From: Mesorhizobium loti R88b
GTDB taxonomy: Bacteria; Pseudomonadota; Alphaproteobacteria; Rhizobiales; Rhizobiaceae
DNA length: 64,000 bases
Direction of reading: 5' to 3'
NCBI RefSeq assembly: GCF_013170845.1
Contig: NZ_CP033367.1
Span: 3,535,001-3,599,000, forward strand
Below the pieces are notes generated by a model. The model was not told the origin of the DNA. It worked only from the letters and a program-made list of their open reading frames with translations, and ran no database searches. Position numbers and translations under genes: made by a program. This document shows positions 8,553-18,608 of the stretch, one piece after another. Each line of letters starts with the position of its first letter. The stretch's first letter is position 1.

Positions 8553-10481
8553 ATGCCGGCGCATGAAGAGCAGATGTCAGGAAGGACCGCGCCAGGGCGC
8601 GCCCTTCCGCGCGCCCTGCTTTTGGCTGCGATCTGTTGGGTCGCGCTAGCCGCCGAATCACAGCCTGCGGCTGCCTTCTCGATCTTTGGTATCAAGCTTT
8701 GGGGCTCTTCCAGCGACGAGGATGCCGATATCGTCGATCCCTTGCGCTATGCCGTGACCATAACGGCGCCCGACGCCGATAAGGACTTGGTCAAGAAGCT
8801 CGAAAATGCCTCGGCGTTGAAAAGTGATGTGGACCACCCCGTGTCCGGCTCGCTCGGGCTGATGGCCAAGGCGCGCAGCGACCGTGAGCAACTGGTCGCC
8901 GCACTCTACGCCGATGCCCGCTATGAAGGCGTGGTCACCATCACCATCGACGGCAAACCGCTCGACGACTTGCCGCCGGACGCCGAATTCAAGGGTCCGC
9001 AGCCTATCCCTGTGGCGGTCACTGTCGCCGCCGGCCCTAAATTCACTCTGGGCACGATCCGGCTGGAAGGCGATGCGGCAGGGCTGATGAGTGCCGATTA
9101 CGGCCTGATAGCAGGCGGCGATGCCGGGTCCGGCGCGGTACTCAAGGCCGAAGCGTTGATCGTACGGACGCTGAAGGAGCAGGGCAGGCCGCTGGCCAAG
9201 GTGACCGACCGGCAGATCGTCGCCGACCATGCCACCTCGACGCTCGATGTGACGCTGACGGTGGCGGCAGGGCCGGTTGCCGGCTATGGCGCGACGACGG
9301 TGGAAGGCACCGAGAAGGTCGACCGCGACTTCACCGAATACATGACCGGGCTGAAGCGCGGCAAACAGTACTCGCCACAGGAGATCAGCGATGCGCGCGA
9401 CAGGCTGCTGGCGCTCGAGGTCTTCAACAGCGTGACGTTCAAGGAAGCCGAGAAGCTCGATGCCGACGGCAACATTCCGATCGGCGTCCAGGTCAGCGAG
9501 CGCAAGCCGCGCTATTTCGGCCTAGGCGGCACCTTCTCGAACACCGAGGGCCTGGGCCTGGAAGGCTATTGGGGCCATCGCAATTTGTTTGGTCACGCCG
9601 AAAAGCTGCGCATCGACGGCGCCATCAGCGGTATCGGCAGCAACAATCTGTCCGAGCTGAACTACAATGCCGGCATCATGTTCGAGAAACCCGGCGTGAT
9701 CGGACCGTCCTCGAAGTTCTTTGCCAGCCTGAAGACCGTGCTCGAGCATCCGGACGCGTACGACCATTTCTCGGTCAAGGGCAGCACCGGCCTGTCCTAT
9801 GAACTCGACAAGAAGCAGACGGTCTCGGCCGAAGTCGCGCTCGACTATTCACGCATCCATGACGCCTTCGGCAAGCACAAATACCTGATCGCCAGCATTC
9901 CGCTGCAATATGTCTACGACAACAGGGATAACCGGCTGAACCCGACCCGCGGCTTCCGGGTGCTGGCCTATGCCGAGCCGAGCTATGACATCATGAGCGG
10001 GGCTGCCTTCCTGAAGGTGAAGGGCGAGGGCTCGGCCTATCAGTCGCTGGATACGGCCTCGAAATTCGTGCTGGCCGAACGCGTTGCCGCCGGCTCGATC
10101 GTCGGCACCGGGCTGCAGAACGTTCCGGCCGACCGGCGCTTCTATTCCGGCGGCGGCGGATCGGTGCGTGGCTACGCCTACCAGGGCATCGGCCCCAAGG
10201 ATTTCAACGGCCAGCCGATCGGCGGCCTGTCCTTCTTCGAGACCTCGGTGGAAATGCGCATCGCCATAACCGACACGATCGGCATCGTGCCGTTCGTCGA
10301 TGCCGGCACGGTGTCGACCAAGTCGATGCCGAACTTCTCCGACGTCAAGGTCGGTGCCGGTGTCGGCCTGCGCTACGTCACACCCTTCGGGCCGCTGCGC
10401 ATCGACGCCGCCATTCCGCTCAACCGCGATCCCAGCGATCCGCATTTCGGCATCTATGCCGGCATCGGACAGGCATTCTGA
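8553..10481 (+). CDS. tamA: TamA, outer-membrane Omp85/BamA-family protein
   Basis: 642 residues: a signal peptide (hydrophobic core LLLAAICWVALAA, ending PAAAFS), then POTRA-like repeats over about 70-300, then a C-terminal 16-strand surface-antigen (D15) barrel. Visible barrel features include the RFYSGGGGSVRGYAYQ segment, typical of the Omp85 VRGY/F motif, and a final aromatic residue (GQAF). TamA forms the outer-membrane half of the TAM complex that inserts some beta-barrel proteins. tamB starts two bases after the stop, so the pair is one transcription unit. An in-frame ATG at 8574 is an alternative start: GAAGAG just upstream is a better ribosome-binding site than anything before 8553. 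Confidence 0.95.
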   Translation: MPAHEEQMSGRTAPGRALPRALLLAAICWVALAAESQPAAAFSIFGIKLWGSSSDEDADIVDPLRYAVTITAPDADKDLVKKLENASALKSDVDHPVSGSLGLMAKARSDREQLVAALYADARYEGVVTITIDGKPLDDLPPDAEFKGPQPIPVAVTVAAGPKFTLGTIRLEGDAAGLMSADYGLIAGGDAGSGAVLKAEALIVRTLKEQGRPLAKVTDRQIVADHATSTLDVTLTVAAGPVAGYGATTVEGTEKVDRDFTEYMTGLKRGKQYSPQEISDARDRLLALEVFNSVTFKEAEKLDADGNIPIGVQVSERKPRYFGLGGTFSNTEGLGLEGYWGHRNLFGHAEKLRIDGAISGIGSNNLSELNYNAGIMFEKPGVIGPSSKFFASLKTVLEHPDAYDHFSVKGSTGLSYELDKKQTVSAEVALDYSRIHDAFGKHKYLIASIPLQYVYDNRDNRLNPTRGFRVLAYAEPSYDIMSGAAFLKVKGEGSAYQSLDTASKFVLAERVAAGSIVGTGLQNVPADRRFYSGGGGSVRGYAYQGIGPKDFNGQPIGGLSFFETSVEMRIAITDTIGIVPFVDAGTVSTKSMPNFSDVKVGAGVGLRYVTPFGPLRIDAAIPLNRDPSDPHFGIYAGIGQAF

Positions 10482-10483
10482 CG

Positions 10484-13400
10484 ATGAAGATGGTCTGGCG
10501 CATCCTTCGCATTGTCCTCTACACGCTGCTGATCGTGGTCGCGGGCGCCATCGGCGCGCTGGTCGTGCTGACCAAGACCGAGCGCGGACGCGACAATCTC
10601 GCCGGCATCATTTCGCAGCTGGCCTCGAGCGACGACCGCAAGATCACGGTCAGCGGCATCGACGGCATCTGGTCGGGTGCGCTCAGCGTCGACCATGTCG
10701 TGCTGGAAGACCGCCAAGGCGCCTGGCTGGTGGCGCGCAAGGTGGCCGTCGACTGGTCGCCGCTGGCGTTGCTGTCGAAAAGTTTCAGTGCCGACCGCAT
10801 CGCGGCCGAGCGCATCGAACTGGCACGCCTGCCGGTGGCAGGTCAGCAGCCGCCGGCGCAGGGCGGTACGGCGACGCTGCCGGTTTCCATCGACATCAAG
10901 CAGATCGACCTGCCGGAAATCGCGCTTGGCCAGCAACTGGCCGGCAGCGGCATCGCCGAACTTGCCGCCAAGGGAATGCTCAAGGCCGATGCCGCGCCGC
11001 TGACGGTCGAGACGGCGCTCACCGTCACCCGCCATGACGGCAAGCAAGGCAATGTCGACGCCAAGATCCACTTTGCGCCTGATGACAACAGGCTCGATCT
11101 CGACCTCAAGGCGTCGGAACCATCAGGCGGCATCATCGCCAACCTACTCAAGCTGCCCGATGCGCCGCCGGTCGACATAGCGGTCTCGGGCACTGGGCCG
11201 ATCGCCAACTGGAACGGCATCGCCACGTTCACGGTCGATGGCAAGATCGTCACCCAATTGACCGGCCGTCACCAGTCGACGGACAAGGGTAATCACATCG
11301 AGGCCAAGGGCGATGGTGAGTTCGCGCCCTTCCTGCCGGAAAATCTGAGGCCGCTGTTTGCCGGCAAGACCAGCTTCGATGTCGCGGGCACCGCGACATC
11401 GGCCGGCGGCATCAGCGTCGACCGCGCCAACATCGAAAGCGATGCGATCCATGGCGCCGCGACTGGCATCGCCGATCCTGCCGGCGCTAGTGATCTCTCG
11501 GTTGAAATTGCCGCCAAGGGCGCGCCTGTGCCGATCACCGTGGGCAATGCGGCACAGCCGATCACGGTGGTCATCCGGAAGGTCACCGCCCGCGCCTTTG
11601 GTGACGGCAGGGCGCCGATCATCGACATCGGTGCCTCGCTGGTTTCGGTGGTGGCGGGCGGCACGCAGCTGAACGACCTTTCGACGCAGATCCATTCCGA
11701 CGGCTTCGACATCCAGAACCGCGCCGGTCCGTTTGCCGTCAAGCTGACGGCGGGTGGGCTGAAGACAGACGTGGCGACTTTGGCGCCGCTGATCACCGGC
11801 AAGGTCGATGTCGACCTCGGGGGATCGCTGAGCAAGGATGCCATCACCATCGACCAGGGCACGTTGCGCTCCGATGCGCTCAATGCCTCGCTGACCATGA
11901 CGGTGGCGCTTGCGGATCTCTCGATGCAGCTGAAGATGAATGCCGACGCGGTGTCGACCGCCTTGCCGCCGCAGATCAGCTCGGTGCTGGGCGAGCGGGT
12001 GAAATTCTCGGCCGCCGCGACGCGCGATCCGCAGGGGTCGTTTGCCGCCAATTCGATCTCGTTTACCTCCGGCTCGCTCAGCGCCAGCGGCACCGCCAGC
12101 GCGCAAGGCAACGACATCCAGGCTGACATCAAGGGCACGCTGGGCGACGTTTCGGTGCTGTCGCCGATGGTTGGCGTGCCGGTTGCCGGCGGCGTTGATT
12201 TCGCGCTGTCGGCAAGCGGCGCCAGGTCGGCCCCGGATTTCACTGTTACCGCCGACAGCGACAGCCTGATGGCCTCGGGCCGCACGGTGAAGGCGATCAA
12301 GCTGACGGCGAGCGGCAAGGCCGACATAGCAAGCCCCTCGGCCAACGTGTCGCTGACCGGCGCCGTCAACGACCAGCCGCTCGACATCAAGGCGGCACTG
12401 GTGACGAGCGAGGGCAAGCGCTCGATCAACGGCTTCCTCGTCTCGCTTGGTGACAACAAGGTTTCAGGCGACCTGGCGCTGGACGACAAGTTCATGCCGC
12501 TCGGCACGCTGACGCTCGCGGCACCCGCAATCGACCAGTTGGCGGCACTCGCCGGCCAGGCGTTGACCGGCGACATCGACGGCACCATCAACTTCGCCAA
12601 GGAGGGCGATGCACCCTCTGTCGCGATCGATGCCAAGAGCACGTCGATCGCGCGCGGCGAGGTGACGGCCAAGGCCATCACCGTCAACGCGCAGATTGCC
12701 AACTATCTCAAGGCGCCAGCCATCGCAGGGTCGATCAAGGCCGACAGCGTCACCTCGGGCGCCACCGAAATCAGCGGCATCGGCGTCGACCTGAAACGCG
12801 ACGGTGACTGGACCAATTTCACCGGCGGCGCCACCATAGCTGGCATTCCGGCGACAGCGGCCGGCCGGGTGAAGATCGCCCAGGGCACCACCAGCGTCGA
12901 GATCGCCTCGGGCGAAGCCACGGTTCGCGGAATCAAGGCGGCAATCGCCGAACCCTCTGCCCTGACCATCGCCAATGGCACGACCAGCATCGAGAAGCTG
13001 GCTTTGGATGTCGGTGGCGGCGCGGTGACGCTGTCGGGCACATCAGGCCAGACGCTTGATCTCGCCGCAAAAGTCTCCGCGCTGCCGGCGGCGCTTGCCA
13101 ATGATTTTGTGCCCGGGCTCGATGCCGTGGGCACGCTCGGCGGCACGGCGCAGGTGACGGGAACGCCATCCGCTCCCGAGGTTCGGTTCAACGCACAACT
13201 CGCTGGCGTCGAGACCAGCCAGACACGTCAGGCAGGGCTCGGACCGCTCGCTGTCGACGCGGCCGGCACCTATACCTTGGCCGGCGGCGTCGCCCTCGAC
13301 CATGCGACGCTCTCCGGCGACAAGATTTCCGGCAAGGCCACCGGCACGATCAATCCCAATGGCGCCAGCGATTTTGCGCTTGATCTTACCTCATCCGGGC

Positions 13401-16400
13401 CGAGCTTGCCGCTGACCTTCGGAAGTGCCGCGAGCCCGGTGAAGATCGAGATCCAGTCCTTGTCGGCGAAGGTGGCGGGCGACAGCACAAAGGCCCGCCT
13501 GGATCTCTCCGCGAACCTGCCTTCGGTCACCACCAGCCCGGCGAAGGTGGATGGGCTCGTCCTGGCCTTGCATTCGGACGCGTTCGACCTCAAGAGCCGC
13601 GCCGGACCGGTTTCCGGCACGGTGTCGGTGGACAAGGTCGGCCTCGACAATTCCGCGATCGCACCGCTGATCGCCGGCAAGGTGACGGCCGCGCTCAACG
13701 CCCGGCTTACATCAGATGCCGTCGCCATCGACAGCGGCTCGCTCAAAAGCGATGCGCTGAACAGCCAGGTCGCCGGCATGGTTTCGCTCAGCGACGGGAC
13801 CATCGACCTTAAGCTGAGTGCGGATGCCCCATCATCGGCCTTGCCGGCGGCGGCGCGCGGTGTGCTTGGCGAACGCGCGCAGATCAGCGCCACACTGAAG
13901 CGCGATGCCAATGGCGGTATCAATGTCGAGGGGCTGAAGCTGGTCTCCGGAGCACTGAGTGCACAGGGGCAGGCGAGCCTTGCCGATAACAAGCTGGCTG
14001 CCGACATCACCGGCGCCCTCACCGACATCTCGCTGTTGTCGAAAGACGCCAAGGGCGCCATGTCTTTTGCACTGAATGCTCAAGGGCCGGCAATCGCGCC
14101 TGATCTGTCGCTGACCGTCAACAGCGACCGGCTGCTGGTGGCGTCGCGCGAGATCACTGGGCTGAAGCTCACCGCCACCGGCAAGGCGGATGCCGCCAAC
14201 CCGGCGGCCAATGTGCAGCTGACCGGCAATGTCGCCGGACAGGCCCTGCAAGGCAGTGCGGTGCTGGCGACGGCTGACGGCAAGAGCGCCATCAACGGCC
14301 TGCTGCTGTCGCTGGGCAAGAACAAGATCTCAGGCGATCTGGCGCTGGACGACAAGTTCGTGCCGGAAGGCACGATCTCGCTCGACCTGCCCGATATCGG
14401 GCCGCTCGCCGCACTGGCGCTCGAAAAGGCCGAGGGCGATGTGCGCGGTACGATCGTCTTCTCCAGGAATGGCGCGGCACCGCAGGTCGCGGTCAAGGCG
14501 GCGACCGCCTCGATCACACGCGGCGACCTGCAGGCGAAGGCCGTTTCCATCGATGCGCTAATCGCCAACTATCTCGCTGCTCCGGTGATTTCCGGCAAGA
14601 TCCGCGCCGACACGGTGACATCGGGCGGCACTGTGATCAGCGGCATCAATGTCGATCTGAAGCGTGACGGCGACTGGACCGGCTTTTCCGGTGGCGCCAC
14701 CGTCAAGGGCATTCCGGCGCAGGCCGCGGGCCGCGTGAAGGTGGCCAATGGCACCACCACCATCGAGCTTGCTTCCGGCCAGGCGACCGTCCAGGGCATC
14801 AAGGCGGCCATAGCCCAGGCTTCGACCGTCAGCATCGCCAATGGCACGACGACGCTGGACCGGCTGGTGCTCAACCTTGGCGGCGGCACGGCGACGGTGA
14901 CCGGCAAGGTCGGGCAGGCGCTCGACATCAACGCGACGCTGGCGGGAGTGCCGATGTCGCTCGCCAACAGTTTTTCGCCGGGCCTCGATGCAGCCGGCTC
15001 GATCTCGGGCACGGCGAAAGTGACGGGCGCACCTACTAGTCCCGCAGTTGCCTTCAACATCAATGCAGCCGGCGTGCAGACGTCACAGACCCGGGGTGCC
15101 GGTGTCGGGGCGGTGAGTGTTTCCTCGTCGGGCACCTTTGCCGGCAACAAGCTGACCTTCAACGCCAATGTCAGCGACGGAGCCGGCCTCGGCCTCAAGG
15201 GCGGCGGCACGGTGACGACGGCAGGAACGCCGGCGCTGGTGCTCGACTTCAACGGCGCCGTGCCCTTCGGCATTCTCAGCGAGAAGCTTGCCGCGCAGGG
15301 CCTGTCGCTGACCGGAACCGCCAACGTCAACGTTCAGGTGCGCGGTCCGGCGACATCGCCCGTCATCGGCGGCACGGTGAGCGCGTCCGGCGTAAGGCTG
15401 GTGGATGCCAATTCGGGCCTTGCGGTCAACAACATCGCCCTCGACGTCTCGATCGGCAGCGGCGTCGCCAGGATCAACCGGCTGACGGGAACATTGTCGA
15501 CGCGCGGCAGCCTGTCGGCCAGCGGCACGGTCGGCATCAACCCGGCACAAGGTTTCCCGGCCGACCTGTCGATCAAGCTTACCGATGGCCGCTACACGGA
15601 CGGCCGCGTGGTGACCGCCAATCTCGGTGGCGACCTGACGATCAAGGGGCCGCTCGTCTCCGCGCCGGTCATCGCCGGCACCGTAAACCTCGCCAAGACC
15701 GTGATCACGGTTCCGGACAAATTGCCGGGCTCGCTTGCGGCGCTCGACGTCAAGCACAAGAATGCACCGGGCGCGGTCAAGGCGCAGGACAAGGCGCTGC
15801 GCCCGGCGACGACATCAGGCAAGAGCGGTGGCAGTGGCCTCGCGCTCGATGTCACCGTCAACGCACCCAACCAGATCTTCATCCAGGGCAGGGGTGTCGA
15901 CGCCGAACTCGGCGGCTCGCTCAAGCTGACCGGCCCGGCCTCGTCGCCGCAAGCGGTCGGCACCTTCACCCTGCAGCGCGGCCGGCTGTCGATCCTGGGC
16001 AAGCGGCTGACCTTCACCGAAGGCACGGTCGGCTTTTCCGGCTCGCTGGTGCCCTATCTCAACCTGACGGCGACAACGACGACGACCGGCGCCACCGTCA
16101 CCATCGTGGTTTCGGGCGAGGCGACCAATCCGAAATTCACCTTCTCCTCGGTTCCGGCTCTGCCGGAGGACGAGGTGCTGGCGCAACTGATCTTCGGGCG
16201 GTCGATGTCGAACCTGTCGCCGCTGCAGATCGCGCAGCTGGCCGAGGCAGCCGCGCAACTGGCCGGTGTCGGCGGCTCGACGTCCCTGCTGGAGAACCTG
16301 CGCAGCGCCATCGGCGTCGACGATCTCGACGTCACCACCGATGACCAGGGCGGCACGGCGGTCTCGGCCGGTAAGTACCTTAACGACCGCACCTACGTGA

Positions 16401-16537
16401 CGATCCAGAAGGGCGACAAGCCGGGTTCGGGCAAGGCGACCATCGACCTCAATGTCGGGCGCGGCGTCAAGCTGCGCGGCGAGGCGACGGACGCCGGCGA
16501 AGCCAAGGGCGGCATCTTCTACGAGAAGGAATATTGA
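10484..16537 (+). CDS. tamB: TamB, translocation and assembly module inner-membrane/periplasm-spanning protein
   Basis: 2017 residues. A single N-terminal membrane segment (LRIVLYTLLIVVAGAIGALV) is followed by a very long repetitive beta-rich periplasmic region. The conserved TamB/DUF490 C-terminal domain spans about 1700-2017 and includes the LPEDEVLAQLIFGRSM motif, ending in an aromatic residue (KEY). TamB bridges the inner membrane to TamA and is proposed to carry lipids or help barrel assembly. It is longer than the usual roughly 1250-1600 residues because its middle contains two homologous halves of about 620 residues (about 333-955 and 956-1580). The start follows tamA with a two-base gap. 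Confidence 0.95.
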   Translation: MKMVWRILRIVLYTLLIVVAGAIGALVVLTKTERGRDNLAGIISQLASSDDRKITVSGIDGIWSGALSVDHVVLEDRQGAWLVARKVAVDWSPLALLSKSFSADRIAAERIELARLPVAGQQPPAQGGTATLPVSIDIKQIDLPEIALGQQLAGSGIAELAAKGMLKADAAPLTVETALTVTRHDGKQGNVDAKIHFAPDDNRLDLDLKASEPSGGIIANLLKLPDAPPVDIAVSGTGPIANWNGIATFTVDGKIVTQLTGRHQSTDKGNHIEAKGDGEFAPFLPENLRPLFAGKTSFDVAGTATSAGGISVDRANIESDAIHGAATGIADPAGASDLSVEIAAKGAPVPITVGNAAQPITVVIRKVTARAFGDGRAPIIDIGASLVSVVAGGTQLNDLSTQIHSDGFDIQNRAGPFAVKLTAGGLKTDVATLAPLITGKVDVDLGGSLSKDAITIDQGTLRSDALNASLTMTVALADLSMQLKMNADAVSTALPPQISSVLGERVKFSAAATRDPQGSFAANSISFTSGSLSASGTASAQGNDIQADIKGTLGDVSVLSPMVGVPVAGGVDFALSASGARSAPDFTVTADSDSLMASGRTVKAIKLTASGKADIASPSANVSLTGAVNDQPLDIKAALVTSEGKRSINGFLVSLGDNKVSGDLALDDKFMPLGTLTLAAPAIDQLAALAGQALTGDIDGTINFAKEGDAPSVAIDAKSTSIARGEVTAKAITVNAQIANYLKAPAIAGSIKADSVTSGATEISGIGVDLKRDGDWTNFTGGATIAGIPATAAGRVKIAQGTTSVEIASGEATVRGIKAAIAEPSALTIANGTTSIEKLALDVGGGAVTLSGTSGQTLDLAAKVSALPAALANDFVPGLDAVGTLGGTAQVTGTPSAPEVRFNAQLAGVETSQTRQAGLGPLAVDAAGTYTLAGGVALDHATLSGDKISGKATGTINPNGASDFALDLTSSGPSLPLTFGSAASPVKIEIQSLSAKVAGDSTKARLDLSANLPSVTTSPAKVDGLVLALHSDAFDLKSRAGPVSGTVSVDKVGLDNSAIAPLIAGKVTAALNARLTSDAVAIDSGSLKSDALNSQVAGMVSLSDGTIDLKLSADAPSSALPAAARGVLGERAQISATLKRDANGGINVEGLKLVSGALSAQGQASLADNKLAADITGALTDISLLSKDAKGAMSFALNAQGPAIAPDLSLTVNSDRLLVASREITGLKLTATGKADAANPAANVQLTGNVAGQALQGSAVLATADGKSAINGLLLSLGKNKISGDLALDDKFVPEGTISLDLPDIGPLAALALEKAEGDVRGTIVFSRNGAAPQVAVKAATASITRGDLQAKAVSIDALIANYLAAPVISGKIRADTVTSGGTVISGINVDLKRDGDWTGFSGGATVKGIPAQAAGRVKVANGTTTIELASGQATVQGIKAAIAQASTVSIANGTTTLDRLVLNLGGGTATVTGKVGQALDINATLAGVPMSLANSFSPGLDAAGSISGTAKVTGAPTSPAVAFNINAAGVQTSQTRGAGVGAVSVSSSGTFAGNKLTFNANVSDGAGLGLKGGGTVTTAGTPALVLDFNGAVPFGILSEKLAAQGLSLTGTANVNVQVRGPATSPVIGGTVSASGVRLVDANSGLAVNNIALDVSIGSGVARINRLTGTLSTRGSLSASGTVGINPAQGFPADLSIKLTDGRYTDGRVVTANLGGDLTIKGPLVSAPVIAGTVNLAKTVITVPDKLPGSLAALDVKHKNAPGAVKAQDKALRPATTSGKSGGSGLALDVTVNAPNQIFIQGRGVDAELGGSLKLTGPASSPQAVGTFTLQRGRLSILGKRLTFTEGTVGFSGSLVPYLNLTATTTTTGATVTIVVSGEATNPKFTFSSVPALPEDEVLAQLIFGRSMSNLSPLQIAQLAEAAAQLAGVGGSTSLLENLRSAIGVDDLDVTTDDQGGTAVSAGKYLNDRTYVTIQKGDKPGSGKATIDLNVGRGVKLRGEATDAGEAKGGIFYEKEY
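11480..15200 (+). repeat. Two-copy tandem internal duplication within tamB, about 1.87 kb per unit
   Basis: Matching protein landmarks recur in the same order. GASDLSVEIAAKG (near 11483) matches GASDFALDLTSSG (near 13363). SGDLALDDKFMPLGTL (near 12464) matches SGDLALDDKFVPEGTI (near 14327). VEIASGEATVRGIKAAIAE (near 12898) matches IELASGQATVQGIKAAIAQ (near 14762). VETSQTRQAGLG (near 13210) matches VQTSQTRGAGVG (near 15073). The offsets are all about 1863-1880 bases. The units have diverged considerably, so the duplication is old. Confidence 0.85.
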
Positions 16538-16739
16538 CGCTTCAGGTCGGCTTTGGCCTCATGACAGCGTGGGTTTGGCGCTGTCCAGACCTGAGCAAAT
16601 TTCTCAGTTTAATCGCCCAAGGAGATTTTGGCGGAATCTGGGCGCATTAGCAATTTTGCGTCAAGACTGTCGCTATCACGCGTACCGCTCCCTTTTCAAA
16701 GTTGCACATTCGCTAACATGTTCCCAATCCATGCCGTCT

Positions 16740-16768
16740 TTGACATCATGGCCTGGATGCGGAATGTT
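16740..16768 (+). promoter_or_regulatory. Possible sigma-70-type promoter for the peptide importer operon
   Basis: TTGACA at 16740-16745, a 17-base spacer, then AATGTT at 16763-16768, 32 bases before the ATG at 16801. The -35 box is perfect but the -10 box matches only partly. This is pattern matching only. Confidence 0.35.
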
Positions 16769-16800
16769 AATCGGCGGAAAGCCAACAATGGGAGTTAGTC

Positions 16801-18459
16801 ATGACAATTTATAAGAGCGGTGGCGACAGCGTTCCGGATCACATCCTGGCAATGGCCGAAGAAGCCAAGGCAGGAACGGTGGATCGTCGCGAATTCCTGG
16901 CACTCGCCAGCATTTTCGGCGCGTCGACGGCGATGGCCTATGGCCTGCTCGGCCTTGCCGCCCCGACCCCGGCCAAGGCCGAAGACGTGCAGGGCAAGAA
17001 GGGCGGCGTGCTGAAGGTCGCCATGTCCGTCAAGGATCCCAAGGATCCGCGCACGGCCGACTGGTCGGAGATCTCAAACGCCGAACGTCAGTCGCTCGAG
17101 CCGCTGGTGAAGTACACCCACCAGTACACGTTCGCGCCGTACCTCCTGGCGAGCTGGGACATCAACGACGACGCCACCGAGTACACGCTGCATGTGCGGC
17201 CCGGCGTCGAATGGAACAATGGCGATAAGTTCACCGCCGACGACGTGATCTACAATTTCACCCGCTGGGCCGACAAGAACGCGGCCGGCAATTCGATGCC
17301 GGGCCGCCTCGGCAGCCTCGTCGATGAGAAGACCAAGAAGTTGAGCGAAGGCTCGATCACCAAGGTCGACGACATGACGGTCAAGCTGAAGCTCACCAAG
17401 CCCGACATCGCGCTTATCGCCAACCTGACCGATTATCCGGCGCTGGTCGTGCACAAGACCTTCGACGAGAAGGGTGCAAACTTCAAGAGCTGCCCGATCG
17501 GCACCGGTCCGTTCGAACTGGTGTCCTATGACGTTGGCCAGAAGGTGGTCTACAAGCGCCGCACGACCGGCAAGTGGTGGCAGGGCGAGGCTTTCCTCGA
17601 TGGCGTCGAGTTCATCGACTACGGCACCGATCCGGCCGCGACGGTCTCTGCCTTCGAATCGGGCGAAGTGCAGACCAACCATGAGACGACCGCCGACTAT
17701 GTGAAGATCATCGAAGGCGTCGGCGCACCGGCTTCGGAAGTTGTGACCGCGGCCACCGTGGTTTCGCGCTTCAACATCAATGCCAAGCCTTATGGCGATC
17801 AGAAGGTGCGTCAGGCGATGTGCCTGGCCGTCGACAATTCGGTGGTGCTGCAGCTCGGCTACGGCAATGCCGGCACGCCGGCGGAAAATCACCATGTCGC
17901 GCCGATCCATCCGGAATATGTCGCTCTGCCGAAGATCCCGCGCGACATCGCCAAGGCCAAGCAGATGCTGACGGAAGCCGGCGTGATCGATTTCGAACAC
18001 GAGCTGATCAGTAATGACGAAGACTACCACAAGAACACCACGGACGCGATCGCGGCCCAGCTGCGCGAAGCCGGCATCAAGGTGAAGCGCACCGTGCTGC
18101 CGAGCTCGACCTTCTGGAATGACTGGACGAAATATCCGTTCTCGGAAACCAACTGGAACATGCGTCCATTGGGCATCCAGGTCATCGCCATTGCCTACCG
18201 CTCGGGTGAAGCCTGGAACGAGACGGCCTACGCCAATCCGGACTTCGACAAGAAGGTCAACGAAGCCCTCGGGATCGCCGATGCGGAGAAGCGCAAGGTG
18301 GTGATGAAGGATGTCGAGCAGATCCTGCAGGATTCCGGCATCATCATCCAGCCTTACTGGCGCAAGCTCTACATCAACATCAAGCCCGAGGTGAAGAACC
18401 ACTCGATGCACCCCACCTACGAGCACGATTTCGGCAAGGTCTGGCTCGATCAGGCGTGA
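16801..18459 (+). CDS. ABC transporter peptide-type substrate-binding protein, Tat-exported
   Basis: 552 residues of the SBP_bac_5 (DppA/OppA) family. The N-terminus carries a twin-arginine signal, [10 protein letters not shown] with R29-R30, then a hydrophobic stretch ending APTPAKA, so it is exported folded. The family core includes [20 protein letters not shown], and [15 protein letters not shown] is a typical SBP_bac_5 signature. GGGAG upstream supports the ATG at 16801. It is followed by two permeases and a fused double ATPase in one operon. The ligand may be a di/oligopeptide or another organic solute; sequence alone does not settle it. A 13-base-pair hairpin after the gene may limit read-through so that the binding protein outnumbers the membrane parts. 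Confidence 0.9.
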   Translation: MTIYKSGGDSVPDHILAMAEEAKAGTVDRREFLALASIFGASTAMAYGLLGLAAPTPAKAEDVQGKKGGVLKVAMSVKDPKDPRTADWSEISNAERQSLEPLVKYTHQYTFAPYLLASWDINDDATEYTLHVRPGVEWNNGDKFTADDVIYNFTRWADKNAAGNSMPGRLGSLVDEKTKKLSEGSITKVDDMTVKLKLTKPDIALIANLTDYPALVVHKTFDEKGANFKSCPIGTGPFELVSYDVGQKVVYKRRTTGKWWQGEAFLDGVEFIDYGTDPAATVSAFESGEVQTNHETTADYVKIIEGVGAPASEVVTAATVVSRFNINAKPYGDQKVRQAMCLAVDNSVVLQLGYGNAGTPAENHHVAPIHPEYVALPKIPRDIAKAKQMLTEAGVIDFEHELISNDEDYHKNTTDAIAAQLREAGIKVKRTVLPSSTFWNDWTKYPFSETNWNMRPLGIQVIAIAYRSGEAWNETAYANPDFDKKVNEALGIADAEKRKVVMKDVEQILQDSGIIIQPYWRKLYINIKPEVKNHSMHPTYEHDFGKVWLDQA

Positions 18460-18471
18460 TCCACAGCTTGA

Positions 18472-18503
18472 AGAATATGAGGGGTGTGAGCCCCTCATAT
18501 TCT
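18472..18503 (+). terminator. Intercistronic hairpin after the binding-protein gene
   Basis: A perfect 13-base-pair stem (18472-18484, AGAATATGAGGGG, with 18491-18503) and a six-base loop. No T tract follows. It is more likely an mRNA-stabilising or attenuating hairpin than a full terminator, as often found after binding-protein genes. Confidence 0.6.
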
Positions 18504-18608
18504 CAGGATCGTCGCCGTTGCATGAGATGCAGCGGCGGCGTGACGTCGAAAGGTTTTCGAAACAGGGTTGACCATATCTGACCCCAACCCGGCCGGCAGG
18601 GGGGCACA

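Noticed and set aside
11293-12702. 469-residue minus-strand open frame within tamB
   Set aside because: Ser/Ala/Pro-rich product with no domain, opposite a clearly conserved gene.
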